In this document: positions 1 through 6,791 of the stretch, one piece after another | How positions within the stretch are numbered: the first letter of the stretch is position 1 | Layout of the letters: the number at the start of each line of letters is the position of its first letter | From: Microlunatus kandeliicorticis | GTDB lineage: Bacteria; Actinomycetota; Actinomycetes; Propionibacteriales; Propionibacteriaceae | Length of the DNA stretch: 64,000 bases | Direction of reading: 5' to 3' | Assembly (NCBI RefSeq): GCF_014137855.1 | Contig: NZ_JACGWT010000002.1 | Coordinates: 496,001-560,000, forward strand | Program-made: the position numbers and the translations under genes | The notes under the pieces: model-generated | The model's input: only the letters and a program-made list of their open reading frames with translations | Databases searched by the model: none | What the model was told of the DNA's origin: nothing

Positions 1-82
1 CCGGGTCAGCCTGGCCGCCGACGGCGCCGTCGCCGGCCTGTGGTTCCTGCCCGTCCCGGACGGCAGGGGAGCGGAGGAGTGA
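1..82 (+). CDS. C-terminal end of an unidentified protein (partial, enters from left edge)
   Basis: The window opens inside a reading frame starting at base 2; 26 codons are visible before TGA at 80-82, with a hydrophobic stretch LWFLPVP close to the end. Its stop overlaps the start codon of the next gene (TGATG), so the two are probably translationally coupled and co-transcribed. Too little is visible to assign a family. Confidence 0.5.
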   Translation, partial: RVSLAADGAVAGLWFLPVPDGRGAEE

Positions 83-1068
83 TGAACCCGGTGCCGACGA
101 CCTCGCGCCCGGAGAACCCGACGGCCACCGACCGGCGCGGACCGCAGCCGGCGGTCGCGATCGACGTGCCCGACCGGGTGCCCTGGCGGGCGGTCGGGCT
201 GTTCGTCCTGATCGCGTACGCCCTGATGTGGCTGTTCACGGTGCCGTTCTGGCTGTCGCCGCACGGGCTGGCCGTGCCGTGGATGACCCCGGTGCTGCTG
301 GTGGCGATGTTCTCGCCGGCGCTGGCCTCGCTGCTGGTCGTCCGGGTCGTCGAGCGCCGGTCGTGGCTGCGGGTGGCCGGGCTGCGGGCGGGTCGTCCCG
401 GCCGGGTGGTGCGCCACGCGTTCCTGGGGCTGGGGCTGGTCGTGCTCGCGCTGGTGCTCGGGGTGCTCGTCTCGGGGCTGGCCGGCGTCCAGCGGCTCGA
501 CCTGACCGAGCTCTCCGGGGTCCGGCTGGCCCAGCGTGCGGTACCCGCACCGCTCGACGCGCTGCCGCCGGCGGTCTACCTGGTGGTGCTGGTGGCCAGC
601 GGGCTGGTCAACCTGCTCACCGTCGGGACCGTCTCCGCGCTCGGCGAGGAGACCGGCTGGCGCGGCTTCCTGCTGTCCCGGCTGCTCCCGCTCGGACGCG
701 TCCGGGCCATCCTGCTCACCGGGGTGGTCTGGGGCTTCTGGCACACCCCGTTGGTGCTGCTCGGCTACGAGTACCCGGGCGCGAACCGCCTCGCCGCGCT
801 GCTGCTGTTCGTGGTCTTCACCGTGGCCTTCGGTGCGCTGCTGGCCTGGCTGCGGCTGCGGTCGGCCTCGACCGTCCCCGGCGCGGTCGCGCACGCCGCG
901 CTCAACGGCTACGCCACCCTGACCTTCCTGCTGATGGCCGGCGGCCGCCCCGGGCCCGTCCTGCTCGGGGCGCCGATGGGGCTGGTCGCCATCGGGGTGC
1001 TGGTCGTGCTGGTCGCGGTGCTGTTCGCGCTGGCACCGGACCGGCGACCCGAGGGTCCGGTCGGCTGA
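82..1068 (+). CDS. CPBP-family intramembrane metalloprotease (CAAX protease / Abi type)
   Basis: Integral membrane protein of 328 residues with about eight hydrophobic segments. The C-terminal half carries the three CPBP (ABI) motifs in order: EETGWRG near residue 190 (EExxxR), WGFWHTP near 217 (FxxxH) and HAALNG near 270 (HxxxN). These supply the glutamates and histidines of the membrane-buried metal site. Family members cleave prenylated or small membrane peptides, and some serve in bacteriocin self-immunity; the substrate here is unknown. ATG at 82 is preferred over an upstream in-frame ATG at 40, because GGAGGAG precedes it at good spacing and it overlaps the stop of the upstream gene. 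The first 40 residues are polar and probably cytosolic. Confidence 0.88.
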   Translation: MNPVPTTSRPENPTATDRRGPQPAVAIDVPDRVPWRAVGLFVLIAYALMWLFTVPFWLSPHGLAVPWMTPVLLVAMFSPALASLLVVRVVERRSWLRVAGLRAGRPGRVVRHAFLGLGLVVLALVLGVLVSGLAGVQRLDLTELSGVRLAQRAVPAPLDALPPAVYLVVLVASGLVNLLTVGTVSALGEETGWRGFLLSRLLPLGRVRAILLTGVVWGFWHTPLVLLGYEYPGANRLAALLLFVVFTVAFGALLAWLRLRSASTVPGAVAHAALNGYATLTFLLMAGGRPGPVLLGAPMGLVAIGVLVVLVAVLFALAPDRRPEGPVG

Positions 1069-1089
1069 GCCGGAGGGGTCGCGCCGGGC

Positions 1090-1533
1090 TCAGACCTCGA
1101 CCGAGAGCACGGCCACCGCGACCCGACCGACCTGGTGACCGGCCCCGGTGATCAGCGCGGTGGCACGGGTCCGGACGTCCTCGGCGATCTCGTCGGCCGG
1201 CCGGACCGGGTGGACGGCCACGTCGATCCGGGCCTCCACCACCCCCGACCGCCGCGACAGCACCACGCCGTCGGGGAGCCCGCCGACGCCGATCACGTTC
1301 ATCGGGCCGGTCGAGAGCGCCCGCAGGTGGCCGCGCAGCGTCGGCTCGAGCCGCGCCACTCCGGGGACCGCGAGGGTCGCCTCCGCGACGGCCTGGGCCA
1401 GGACGACGAGCTCCGCGGTCGCGCCCGTCGGGGTGGAGCCCGGCGTGCCGGTGGCCGCGTCGGCGGCCACCGCCACACCCGGGTCGGCCGTCGCCGGGCC
1501 GGGCGAACCCGGCTGGTCGGACAGGTCAGGCAT
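1090..1533 (-). CDS. Asp23/Gls24-like protein, third gene of a sigma-factor operon
   Basis: This 147-residue protein has a low-complexity Ala/Pro/Gly/Thr N-terminus of about 40 residues. A compact alpha/beta domain follows, starting LAQAVAEATLAVPGVARLEP and running through segments that resemble the Asp23/Gls24 (alkaline shock / envelope stress) fold. Asp23 proteins in Firmicutes are membrane-associated envelope-stress proteins; in actinobacteria they occur in small clusters of unknown mechanism. It starts 8 bp inside the end of the preceding gene, so the operon order is sigma factor, zinc-finger/Asp23 protein, then this gene. The assignment rests on resemblance to its two Asp23 neighbours rather than a hallmark residue. 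It is more divergent than the protein at 3014-3460. Confidence 0.65.
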   Translation of the reverse strand: MPDLSDQPGSPGPATADPGVAVAADAATGTPGSTPTGATAELVVLAQAVAEATLAVPGVARLEPTLRGHLRALSTGPMNVIGVGGLPDGVVLSRRSGVVEARIDVAVHPVRPADEIAEDVRTRATALITGAGHQVGRVAVAVLSVEV

Positions 1534-2122
1534 CGAACACGTCCTCGACCGTGATGTCGACCGCGACCACGTCGAGCCCGGTCTGCTCGCGGACCGAGGT
1601 CCGGACCCGCTGCCGCAGGTCGGCGGCCAGGCTGGCCATCCGGGTCCGGGCGCTCAGCGCGGTGGACAGCTCGACCCGCACCCGCGACCGGCCGTCGGCG
1701 TGGTGCGCGGGCTCCACGGTGCGGACCCGGCAGCGCCGGGCCATCACGCCGGGGATGCCGTCGGCGGTCCGCCGGACCAGGGTGGCCACCGACTGCTCGC
1801 TGATGGCCAGGTCCGGCGCCTCCGGTGGCGTGGTCTGCCGCAGCGGGAGCATCTGCCCCCGGCGCACCTCGGCGCGGGCCAGCTCCATGATCGACGCCTT
1901 CGCCCGGTCGCTGGGCTGCATTCCCGGGTCGCGCTCGTCGGACGTCCGCAGGTCGCGGGCCGCCTCCTCGAGCCGGCCGAGGCTGGCCCGGGCCGCCTGG
2001 CAGTCGGGGCAGCTCCGCTCGTGCTCGTCGGGAGGTTCCTCGATCCGGGCCCAGAGGTCGTCGATCGGGCGGCCGCAGCCGAGTCGGGCCTCGTCGTGCC
2101 CCGTCTCGTTCGTGCTGGTCAC
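1526..2122 (-). CDS. Zinc-finger (anti-sigma type) protein fused to an Asp23/Gls24 domain
   Basis: The 198-residue product has two parts. The N-terminal 60 residues carry a H-x3-C-x2-C motif (H34, C38, C41; HERSCPDC), as in zinc-binding anti-sigma factors (ZAS, zf-HC2). Residues about 85-198 form an Asp23/Gls24-like domain (ISEQSVATLVRRTADGIPG onward). No transmembrane helix is visible, unlike many ZAS proteins. The GTG start at 2122 overlaps the sigma-factor stop (GTGA), a spacing typical of a sigma/anti-sigma pair. The reasonable inference is that it binds and restrains the ECF sigma factor encoded just upstream, with the Asp23 part replacing the usual membrane sensor. That role is not demonstrated by sequence alone. 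Confidence 0.72.
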   Translation of the reverse strand: MTSTNETGHDEARLGCGRPIDDLWARIEEPPDEHERSCPDCQAARASLGRLEEAARDLRTSDERDPGMQPSDRAKASIMELARAEVRRGQMLPLRQTTPPEAPDLAISEQSVATLVRRTADGIPGVMARRCRVRTVEPAHHADGRSRVRVELSTALSARTRMASLAADLRQRVRTSVREQTGLDVVAVDITVEDVFDA

Positions 2123-2754
2123 CGCCACGCCTCCATTCTCTCCACCAGCGTCCGGCGGGCGCGGGCGATCCGGCCGCGGACCGTGCTCTCCGGGATGCCG
2201 AGCGCCGCGGCGATCTCGGCGTAGGCCAAGCCGTCGAGCTCCTTCAGCCGCCAGCAGACCGCCAGGTCCTCGGGCAGGGCGTCGAGCACCCGGCGGAGCT
2301 CGTCGAGCTGGGCCCGACGCTCGGCGCTCGAGGCCGGGTCCTCCCAGGCCGGGCCGGGCAGCTCTGGGGCGCTGTCGGTGTCTAGCGAGACCTGCGGCCG
2401 CCGGCGCCGGAGCAGGTCGAGGCTGCGTCGGGTGGCGACCTGGTAGAGCCAGCCGCGGAAGGCCGCCGGCTCGATCAGGGTCGGCAGCTTGCGCCAGGCC
2501 GCCACGAAGGTCTCCTGGACGACGTCCTCGGCGGCCGGGCGGTCGTGCAGGACCCGGAAGGCCAGCCGGAAGATCGGGGCCTGGTAGCGGTCGACCAGCG
2601 CCTCGAAGGCGGCCAGGTCGCCGTCCTGGGCGCGGGCGACGGCGGTTACCTCGTCGAGGACCGGGTCGGCCGGGGAGCTCGGCGACCCGGGCCCCGGTGG
2701 CCCGGCGTCCCGGCCGCGGTCCGCCTCGGGCGTGCTCACCTCGCGCTCGTCCAC
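2119..2754 (-). CDS. ECF-family RNA polymerase sigma factor
   Basis: The product is 211 residues long. Region 2 runs from DLAAFEALVDRYQAPIFRL through DVVQETFVAAWRKL to the FRGWLYQVATRRSLDLLRRR segment, which covers the -10 recognition helices. Region 4 follows (LPEDLAVCWRLKELDGLAYA, then the helix-turn-helix IPESTVRGRIARARRTL) and would contact the -35 element. There is no region 3, as in ECF sigma factors. GTG at 2754 is chosen because GGAGGA lies 6 nt upstream; a longer frame from 2817 has no ribosome-binding site. The gene is first in an operon with a putative zinc-finger anti-sigma factor and Asp23-like proteins, and diverges from another Asp23 gene at 3014. Control of envelope-stress genes is an inference from these neighbours. 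Confidence 0.85.
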   Translation of the reverse strand: MDEREVSTPEADRGRDAGPPGPGSPSSPADPVLDEVTAVARAQDGDLAAFEALVDRYQAPIFRLAFRVLHDRPAAEDVVQETFVAAWRKLPTLIEPAAFRGWLYQVATRRSLDLLRRRRPQVSLDTDSAPELPGPAWEDPASSAERRAQLDELRRVLDALPEDLAVCWRLKELDGLAYAEIAAALGIPESTVRGRIARARRTLVERMEAWR

Positions 2755-3013
2755 GACGACTCCTCCGTTCAACGTCGACCCTCCCCTGGATCCCCGCGTC
2801 TCGGATGAGGGCGGCACTCGACGGTTGTCGATCCGGCTTTCGGAGCCAGCGTCCGCCCCGATGCGGCGATCGAGGTAAGAGCGGAGTAAGAGTTCCTTCC
2901 GATGAAATCCCAGGAAATCTGAGGAAGACCCGTGACGATCCCACGGCGGGTGCGTCTTCCCTGGTGAGAGCGACGATCACGTCGCTCCGACCACGACGGA
3001 GGCACCCGGCACC
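2755..3013. promoter_or_regulatory. Divergent control region between the sigma-factor operon and an Asp23 gene
   Basis: This 259-bp intergenic stretch is visibly less GC-rich than its surroundings in its middle part (about 2870-2935). It must hold the promoters of both divergent units. Two similar GAGGAA/AGGAAA stretches (about 2911-2926) are present, but I cannot identify a confident ECF -35/-10 pair. Autoregulation by the adjacent sigma factor would be usual for the family but is not shown. Confidence 0.35.
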
Positions 3014-3460
3014 ATGACCGACGCCAACAGCGTAGACACAGCCTGGGACGGGTCCGCGCAGCCGGAGTACGAGCAACCGGAGTACGACGAGCTGCACACC
3101 GAGTACGGCGACACCGTGATCGCCGACACCGTCGTGCGGAAGCTCGCCGTCCTGGCGGCCGAGGCGGTGCCCGGGGTGCACGCGCTGGGCTCCGCGGCCG
3201 GTCGTGCCCTCCACCAGATCACCGACCGGGTCGGCGCGCAGCCGCCGGTCGGGAACGGGGTGAGCCTGCGCCGCAGCGACCACGAGGTGAGTATCGCCCT
3301 CGACGTGGTGGTCGAGGCTGGGGTGCCGATCCCGCAGGTGGCCGAGACGCTGCGGACGTCGGTCGCCGAGGCGATCAGCTACGGCACCGGTCTCGAGGTG
3401 GCCGGGGTCGACGTCGCCGTCAGCGACCTGCACCTCCCCGAGGAACCACCGAGGAACTGA
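3014..3460 (+). CDS. Asp23/Gls24-family envelope stress response protein
   Basis: This is the clearest Asp23/Gls24 member of the cluster, at 148 residues. After an acidic, tyrosine-rich N-terminus (about residues 15-35) the domain begins IADTVVRKLAVLAAEAVPGV. It continues through a VSIALDVVVEAGVPIPQVAE strand-helix unit to the terminal GLEVAGVDVAVSDLHL strand, the usual Asp23 pattern. ATG at 3014 is preceded by a GGAGG at rather long spacing. It diverges from the ECF sigma operon and is followed by a strong hairpin, so it is probably monocistronic. The function is inferred from the family: a structural or signalling role in cell-envelope homeostasis. Confidence 0.82.
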   Translation: MTDANSVDTAWDGSAQPEYEQPEYDELHTEYGDTVIADTVVRKLAVLAAEAVPGVHALGSAAGRALHQITDRVGAQPPVGNGVSLRRSDHEVSIALDVVVEAGVPIPQVAETLRTSVAEAISYGTGLEVAGVDVAVSDLHLPEEPPRN

Positions 3461-3467
3461 CCGGACT

Positions 3468-3499
3468 CCGCCGGTGGCGTGTGGAGGCGCCACCGGCGG
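3468..3499 (+). terminator. Hairpin terminator after the Asp23 gene
   Basis: A perfect 12-bp stem, CCGCCGGTGGCG (3468-3479) with CGCCACCGGCGG (3488-3499), closes an 8-nt loop and starts 8 bp after the stop codon. There is no U-tract, which is usual for high-GC actinobacterial terminators. Confidence 0.7.
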
Positions 3500-3591
3500 T
3501 TCGGACGCCGACCGGTGCGGGCCGGTCGGCGGCACCCGCGATCGGGTTGCGCCCCCGACGACTCGGTTGCGGTACGGGTCGTCCCCCGGGC

Positions 3592-3620
3592 CCCGCCGGC
3601 CGCCACGAACGGCCGGCGGG
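3592..3620 (-). terminator. Hairpin terminator after the VOC-family gene
   Basis: A perfect 10-bp stem, CCCGCCGGCC (3592-3601) with GGCCGGCGGG (3611-3620), closes a 9-nt loop. It lies 44 bp downstream of the minus-strand gene ending at 3664. A run of ten C residues (3639-3648) lies between gene and hairpin and could be a slippage-prone site. Confidence 0.6.
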
Positions 3621-3663
3621 CCGGGGACGACCTGCCATCCCCCCCCCCGACCGCGGATCGTGA

Positions 3664-4170
3664 TCAGCGCGCGGCCTCGTCGTAGGCGCGCTGCAGGTCG
3701 GCCAGCACCAGCTTCTTCATCCCGTACATCGCCTGCATCGCCGCCTCCACCCCGGCCGGGTCCGCCTCGCCGGACATCATGGCGTAGAAGGCGGTCGGGA
3801 CGACCTGCCAGGACAGCCCGAAGCGGTCCTTGCACCAGCCGCACGGTCCCTCCTCGCCGCCGTCGGTCAGGGCGGCCCAGTAGCGGTCCACCTCGGCCTG
3901 GTCGCGGCACGGGACCTGGAACGAGATGGCCTCGCTGAAGGTGAACTGCGGCCCACCGTTCAGCAGGGTGACGTGCAGACCCTGGATCACGATCTCCGCG
4001 GTCATCACCTGGCCGCGCTGCCCGTGCTCGTCGTCGGGGTAGTAGGTGCGGGTCAGCAGCTTCGAGCCGCCCGGCGCGTCGGCGAACACCCCGACGTAGA
4101 AGTCGGCCGCCTCCTCGGCGCGCCCGTCGAACCACAGGCACGGTGCGATCGTGCTGGTCAGCTCGTTCAT
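3664..4170 (-). CDS. VOC-superfamily protein, PhnB/3-demethylubiquinone-methyltransferase-like
   Basis: The 168-residue protein matches the PhnB-like branch of the vicinal-oxygen-chelate superfamily. It opens with IAPCLWFDGRAEEAADFYVG, continues with VMTAEIVIQGLHVTLLNGGP, and has the family's PCGWCKDRFGLSWQVVP segment (about residues 125-141). These are small dimeric proteins often annotated as methyltransferase-like, although most have no proven reaction. ATG at 4170 follows GGAGGAAG. It stands alone, convergent with the Asp23 gene and divergent from the biotin transporter. I can give the family with confidence but not the substrate. Confidence 0.85.
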   Translation of the reverse strand: MNELTSTIAPCLWFDGRAEEAADFYVGVFADAPGGSKLLTRTYYPDDEHGQRGQVMTAEIVIQGLHVTLLNGGPQFTFSEAISFQVPCRDQAEVDRYWAALTDGGEEGPCGWCKDRFGLSWQVVPTAFYAMMSGEADPAGVEAAMQAMYGMKKLVLADLQRAYDEAAR

Positions 4171-4265
4171 GATCTTCCTCCGTCCACCCGCGCCGGCCGC
4201 TCCGGCGGTGTGCAGGGGAGACCCCGCCGGGGACGCGGACTCATCGGGGGACCGCCTCCGGCGTC

Positions 4266-4271
4266 TAGAGT
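4266..4271 (+). promoter_or_regulatory. -10 element for a leaderless bioMNY transcript
   Basis: TAGAGT ends 7 nt before the GTG at 4279. No Shine-Dalgarno is present between it and the start codon, so the transcript probably begins at or one base before the start. Confidence 0.45.
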
Positions 4272-4278
4272 CGGGGCC

Positions 4279-4983
4279 GTGTCGGACCCGGCCCCGCGTG
4301 CGCACCCGGGCTTCGGGCTCCGCGCGGTCTCGGTGCGGCGTGAGCAGCGGACGGTCCTGACCGGGATCGACGTCGAGCTGACCGAGCACCGGATCGGCGT
4401 GATCGGCCTCAACGGCTCGGGCAAGTCGACGCTGGTCCGCTTGCTCAACGGGTTGCTGCTGCCCACCACCGGGACGGTCACCTGGAACGGCCTGGACACC
4501 CGGCGCGAGGCGAAGCGGGTGCGCCGTGCCGTCGGGTTCGTGTTCCAGAATCCCGACAACCAGATCGTGATGCCCCTGGTCGGCGAGGACGTCGCGTTCG
4601 GGGTCCGCAACCTCGGGCTGCCGCGGGCCGAGGTCCCGGTCCGGGTCCGCGCCGCGCTCGACCGCTTCGGGCTGGGTGACCTGCACGACCGCGAGGCCCA
4701 CACCCTCAGCGGCGGGGAGAAACAGCTGCTGGCCCTGGCCGGCGTGTTGATCATGGAACCCGAGGTCGTGGTCTTCGACGAGCCGACCACCCTGCTCGAC
4801 CTCCGCAACGTCCGGCGACTCGGGGCCGAGATCGCCGCGCTCGACCAGCAGGTGATCATGGTCAGCCACGATCTCGACGCGCTGGCCGGCTTCGACCGCG
4901 TGCTCCGGGTCGAGGACGGCCGGGTGGTCGACGACGGCCCTGCCGACGCGGTGATCACCGGCTACCGGCGGCGGTGGGGATGA
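4279..4983 (+). CDS. bioM: Biotin ECF transporter ATPase BioM
   Basis: ABC-type ATPase of 234 residues that powers energy-coupling-factor uptake. Motifs in order: Walker A GLNGSGKST (about residue 44), Q-loop FVFQNPDNQ (about 92), signature LSGGEKQ (about 143), Walker B VVVFDEPTT (about 164) and the H-loop MVSHD. The FQNPDNQ Q-loop is characteristic of ECF/cobalt-type ATPases. The next two genes encode an EcfT-type membrane protein and BioY, so the substrate is almost certainly biotin. The transporter appears to use a single ATPase (homodimer), as in BioMNY systems. The stop overlaps the bioN start (ATGA). The GTG at 4279 lacks a ribosome-binding site but sits right after a -10 element. Confidence 0.9.
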   Translation: MSDPAPRAHPGFGLRAVSVRREQRTVLTGIDVELTEHRIGVIGLNGSGKSTLVRLLNGLLLPTTGTVTWNGLDTRREAKRVRRAVGFVFQNPDNQIVMPLVGEDVAFGVRNLGLPRAEVPVRVRAALDRFGLGDLHDREAHTLSGGEKQLLALAGVLIMEPEVVVFDEPTTLLDLRNVRRLGAEIAALDQQVIMVSHDLDALAGFDRVLRVEDGRVVDDGPADAVITGYRRRWG

Positions 4984-5594
4984 GCCTGCTCGGCACCGGA
5001 CGTCCGGCCGGGCCGCTGGCCCGGGTGCCCGCGGCGGTCCTCGTCGTCGCGCTCGCGGTGCTCGGGCTGACGACCTACCTGGTCGACGACGTCGGCGTGC
5101 TCGCCGGGTCGGCCCTCGCCGGGCTGCTGGCGCTCGGGCTCTCCGGGCTCCGCGGCCGGGCGGCGGTGCGGGCGGTGGTCGGGCTGATCATCTTCGTCGG
5201 GGTCGTGGTGCTGGTGACCGCGCTGACCGACACGGCCGCCCACGCCCTCGCCCACGGGCTCCGACTGGTCGCAGTGCTGGCGTTCGCCCTGGCCGTCACC
5301 TCGAGCACGACGAGCACCGCGCTGCTCGACCTGATCGACCGCGGGCTGGCCCCATTCGCCCGGTTCGGGCTGCCGGTCCGCCGGATCGGGCTGGCCGTCA
5401 CCCTCACCGTCCGGTTCGTGCCCGAGATCCGGGCGCGCTATCTCGAGGTCCGCGAGGCCCAATACGCTCGGGGGCTGCACAACCGTCCGGTTGCCGTCCT
5501 CATCCCGTTGCTGGTGCGTACGTTCACCGATGCCGAGGACATCGCCGCCGCCCTGGACGCGCGGTGCTGGGACGCCGACCAGGCCTCCCGCTGA
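4980..5594 (+). CDS. bioN: Biotin ECF transporter transmembrane protein BioN (EcfT family)
   Basis: Integral membrane coupling protein of 204 residues with four to five hydrophobic helices, followed by the cytoplasmic coupling helices. EcfT proteins carry two Ala-Arg-Gly-type motifs that dock on the ATPases: the first is intact (EAQYARGLHN, about residue 160), the second reads ALDARCWDA (about 195), with Cys in place of Gly. The ATG at 4980 overlaps the bioM stop by 4 nt; a GTG two codons earlier is a weaker alternative. Together with BioM and BioY it would import biotin across the cytoplasmic membrane. Confidence 0.88.
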   Translation: MSLLGTGRPAGPLARVPAAVLVVALAVLGLTTYLVDDVGVLAGSALAGLLALGLSGLRGRAAVRAVVGLIIFVGVVVLVTALTDTAAHALAHGLRLVAVLAFALAVTSSTTSTALLDLIDRGLAPFARFGLPVRRIGLAVTLTVRFVPEIRARYLEVREAQYARGLHNRPVAVLIPLLVRTFTDAEDIAAALDARCWDADQASR

Positions 5595-5647
5595 CCAGGT
5601 TCGGCCGCCGGGCGAGACCGCCCGCCGCGGTCGAGGAGGGAGCGACG

Positions 5648-6247
5648 GTGTCGCCGATCGATCCGGCCGCCGGGCGCGGCGTCCGCAGCACCACGACGAC
5701 GCTCGACGTCGTGCTCACCGCGGTGATGGCGGCGGTGATCGCCGCCCTCGGCGTGGTGCCGCCGATCACCGTCGGCGTGCTCGGGGTGCCGATCACCCTG
5801 CAGACCCTCGGCGTGATGCTGGCGGGGGCACTGCTCGGACCGGTACGCGGGATGCTCGCCGCGGCGTTGGTGGTGGTGCTGGCCCTGGTCGGACTGCCGA
5901 TCCTCTCCGGTGGCCGCGGCGGTCTGGGGGTGCTGTTCGGTCCGACCGGCGGCTACCTGCTCGGCTGGGTTCCGGGGGCGCTGGTGGTCGGGCTGCTGGC
6001 CAGGTACTGGGCGGCCCGGGTCCGGTCGACCGCGGCGCGGACGGTGGCGTTCGCGGTGAGCGCGGTGGTCGGCGGCGTCCTGGTGATCTACGCGGTCGGC
6101 ATCCCGTGGACCGCGGTGGTCGCCGGGGTGAGGCTCGGCGTGTCGGCGGTCGGGGCGCTGGCTTTCGTCCCGGGCGACCTGGTCAAGGCGGTGCTCGCCG
6201 CGGTGATCGCGGTCGGGGTGCACCGCGGCTACCGGAAACTCCTCTGA
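5648..6247 (+). CDS. bioY: Biotin transporter substrate-binding subunit BioY
   Basis: Six-helix S component of 199 residues. The BioY landmarks are present: GVLGVPITLQTLGVMLAGAL (about residues 46-65) and GGLGVLFGPTGGYLLGW (about 99-115), followed by a late helix with a GDLVKAVLAAVIA ending. It binds biotin with high affinity and works either alone or with BioM/BioN. GTG at 5648 is chosen because GAGGAGGGAG lies just upstream; a longer frame overlapping bioN is open but has no ribosome-binding site. It is separated from bioN by 53 bp and is the last gene of the unit. Confidence 0.9.
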   Translation: MSPIDPAAGRGVRSTTTTLDVVLTAVMAAVIAALGVVPPITVGVLGVPITLQTLGVMLAGALLGPVRGMLAAALVVVLALVGLPILSGGRGGLGVLFGPTGGYLLGWVPGALVVGLLARYWAARVRSTAARTVAFAVSAVVGGVLVIYAVGIPWTAVVAGVRLGVSAVGALAFVPGDLVKAVLAAVIAVGVHRGYRKLL

Positions 6248-6342
6248 GGAGGCTCCGGCTCCGGGTGGCGCCCCGCCGGGTCACCGCGGCGAGCTGACGG
6301 ACCGGTCGGTCGGTGGGCCGGTGGTCGGCGGGAGCGGTTCGG

Positions 6343-6639
6343 TCAGCGCTTCTCGCAGGCCACGCCGTCCTTGTCGGCGTCGAGCCGCTTGTTGGCCTTG
6401 ACCACCGCCTTGTAGATCTTGGTGCTCCGCTTGAAGGTGGTGACCGGCTTGGTCTTCCCCCGCACCCGGTCCTTTGCGCCGGACTTGCCGACGCCGTGCG
6501 GGTACTTCTTGTGCAGCGCGGTGCAGTTCTTGTAGCGGTAGCCGGCCGCGTCGGCCTGGCTGGGGGCGACGGCGACGGGAACGGTGGCGACCGCGAGGGC
6601 GGTCAGGGTGAGGACGGACGTCCGCAGGCGGGAGGGCAT
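6343..6639 (-). CDS. Secreted excalibur calcium-binding domain protein
   Basis: The 98-residue protein has an N-terminal signal peptide (basic MPSRLR, hydrophobic core to about residue 27, AxA-type cleavage near QADA). The mature part starts YRYKNCTALHKKYPHGVG and ends DADKDGVACEKR. That C-terminal DxDxDGxACE motif is the excalibur Ca-binding loop, and the paired cysteines near both ends probably form a disulfide. It is an exported small protein of unknown role. The start has no Shine-Dalgarno; TACGGT (6646-6651) ends 7 nt before the ATG, consistent with a leaderless mRNA. Confidence 0.85.
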   Translation of the reverse strand: MPSRLRTSVLTLTALAVATVPVAVAPSQADAAGYRYKNCTALHKKYPHGVGKSGAKDRVRGKTKPVTTFKRSTKIYKAVVKANKRLDADKDGVACEKR

Positions 6640-6791
6640 GCCCGAACCGTAGGACCCGGGTAAGCCGTTGCCGAGCGCGCAGGGCCCGTTCCGGACTGAG
6701 AAGTTCCTGTGCTTTCCAGCGCTGTATGCTCTGGGCCAGCCGGGGGGTCGCGGTCCCCGTCCGCTGCCGCGGACGGGGACGCCGCACCGGC

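Noticed and set aside
3639-3648. Run of ten C as a phase-variation tract
   Set aside because: It lies in an intergenic region after two stops and cannot change a reading frame; it is noted only as slippage-prone.
1526-4141. Long open frame on the minus strand spanning sigma and VOC genes
   Set aside because: It is open only because of the high GC content. Its upstream part is an out-of-frame shadow of the VOC, Asp23 and sigma genes; only the last 198 codons are coding.
5564-5647. Longer BioY N-terminus overlapping bioN
   Set aside because: It overlaps bioN, has no ribosome-binding site, and would add an Arg-rich extension before the first helix. GTG 5648 has a strong GAGGAGGGAG.
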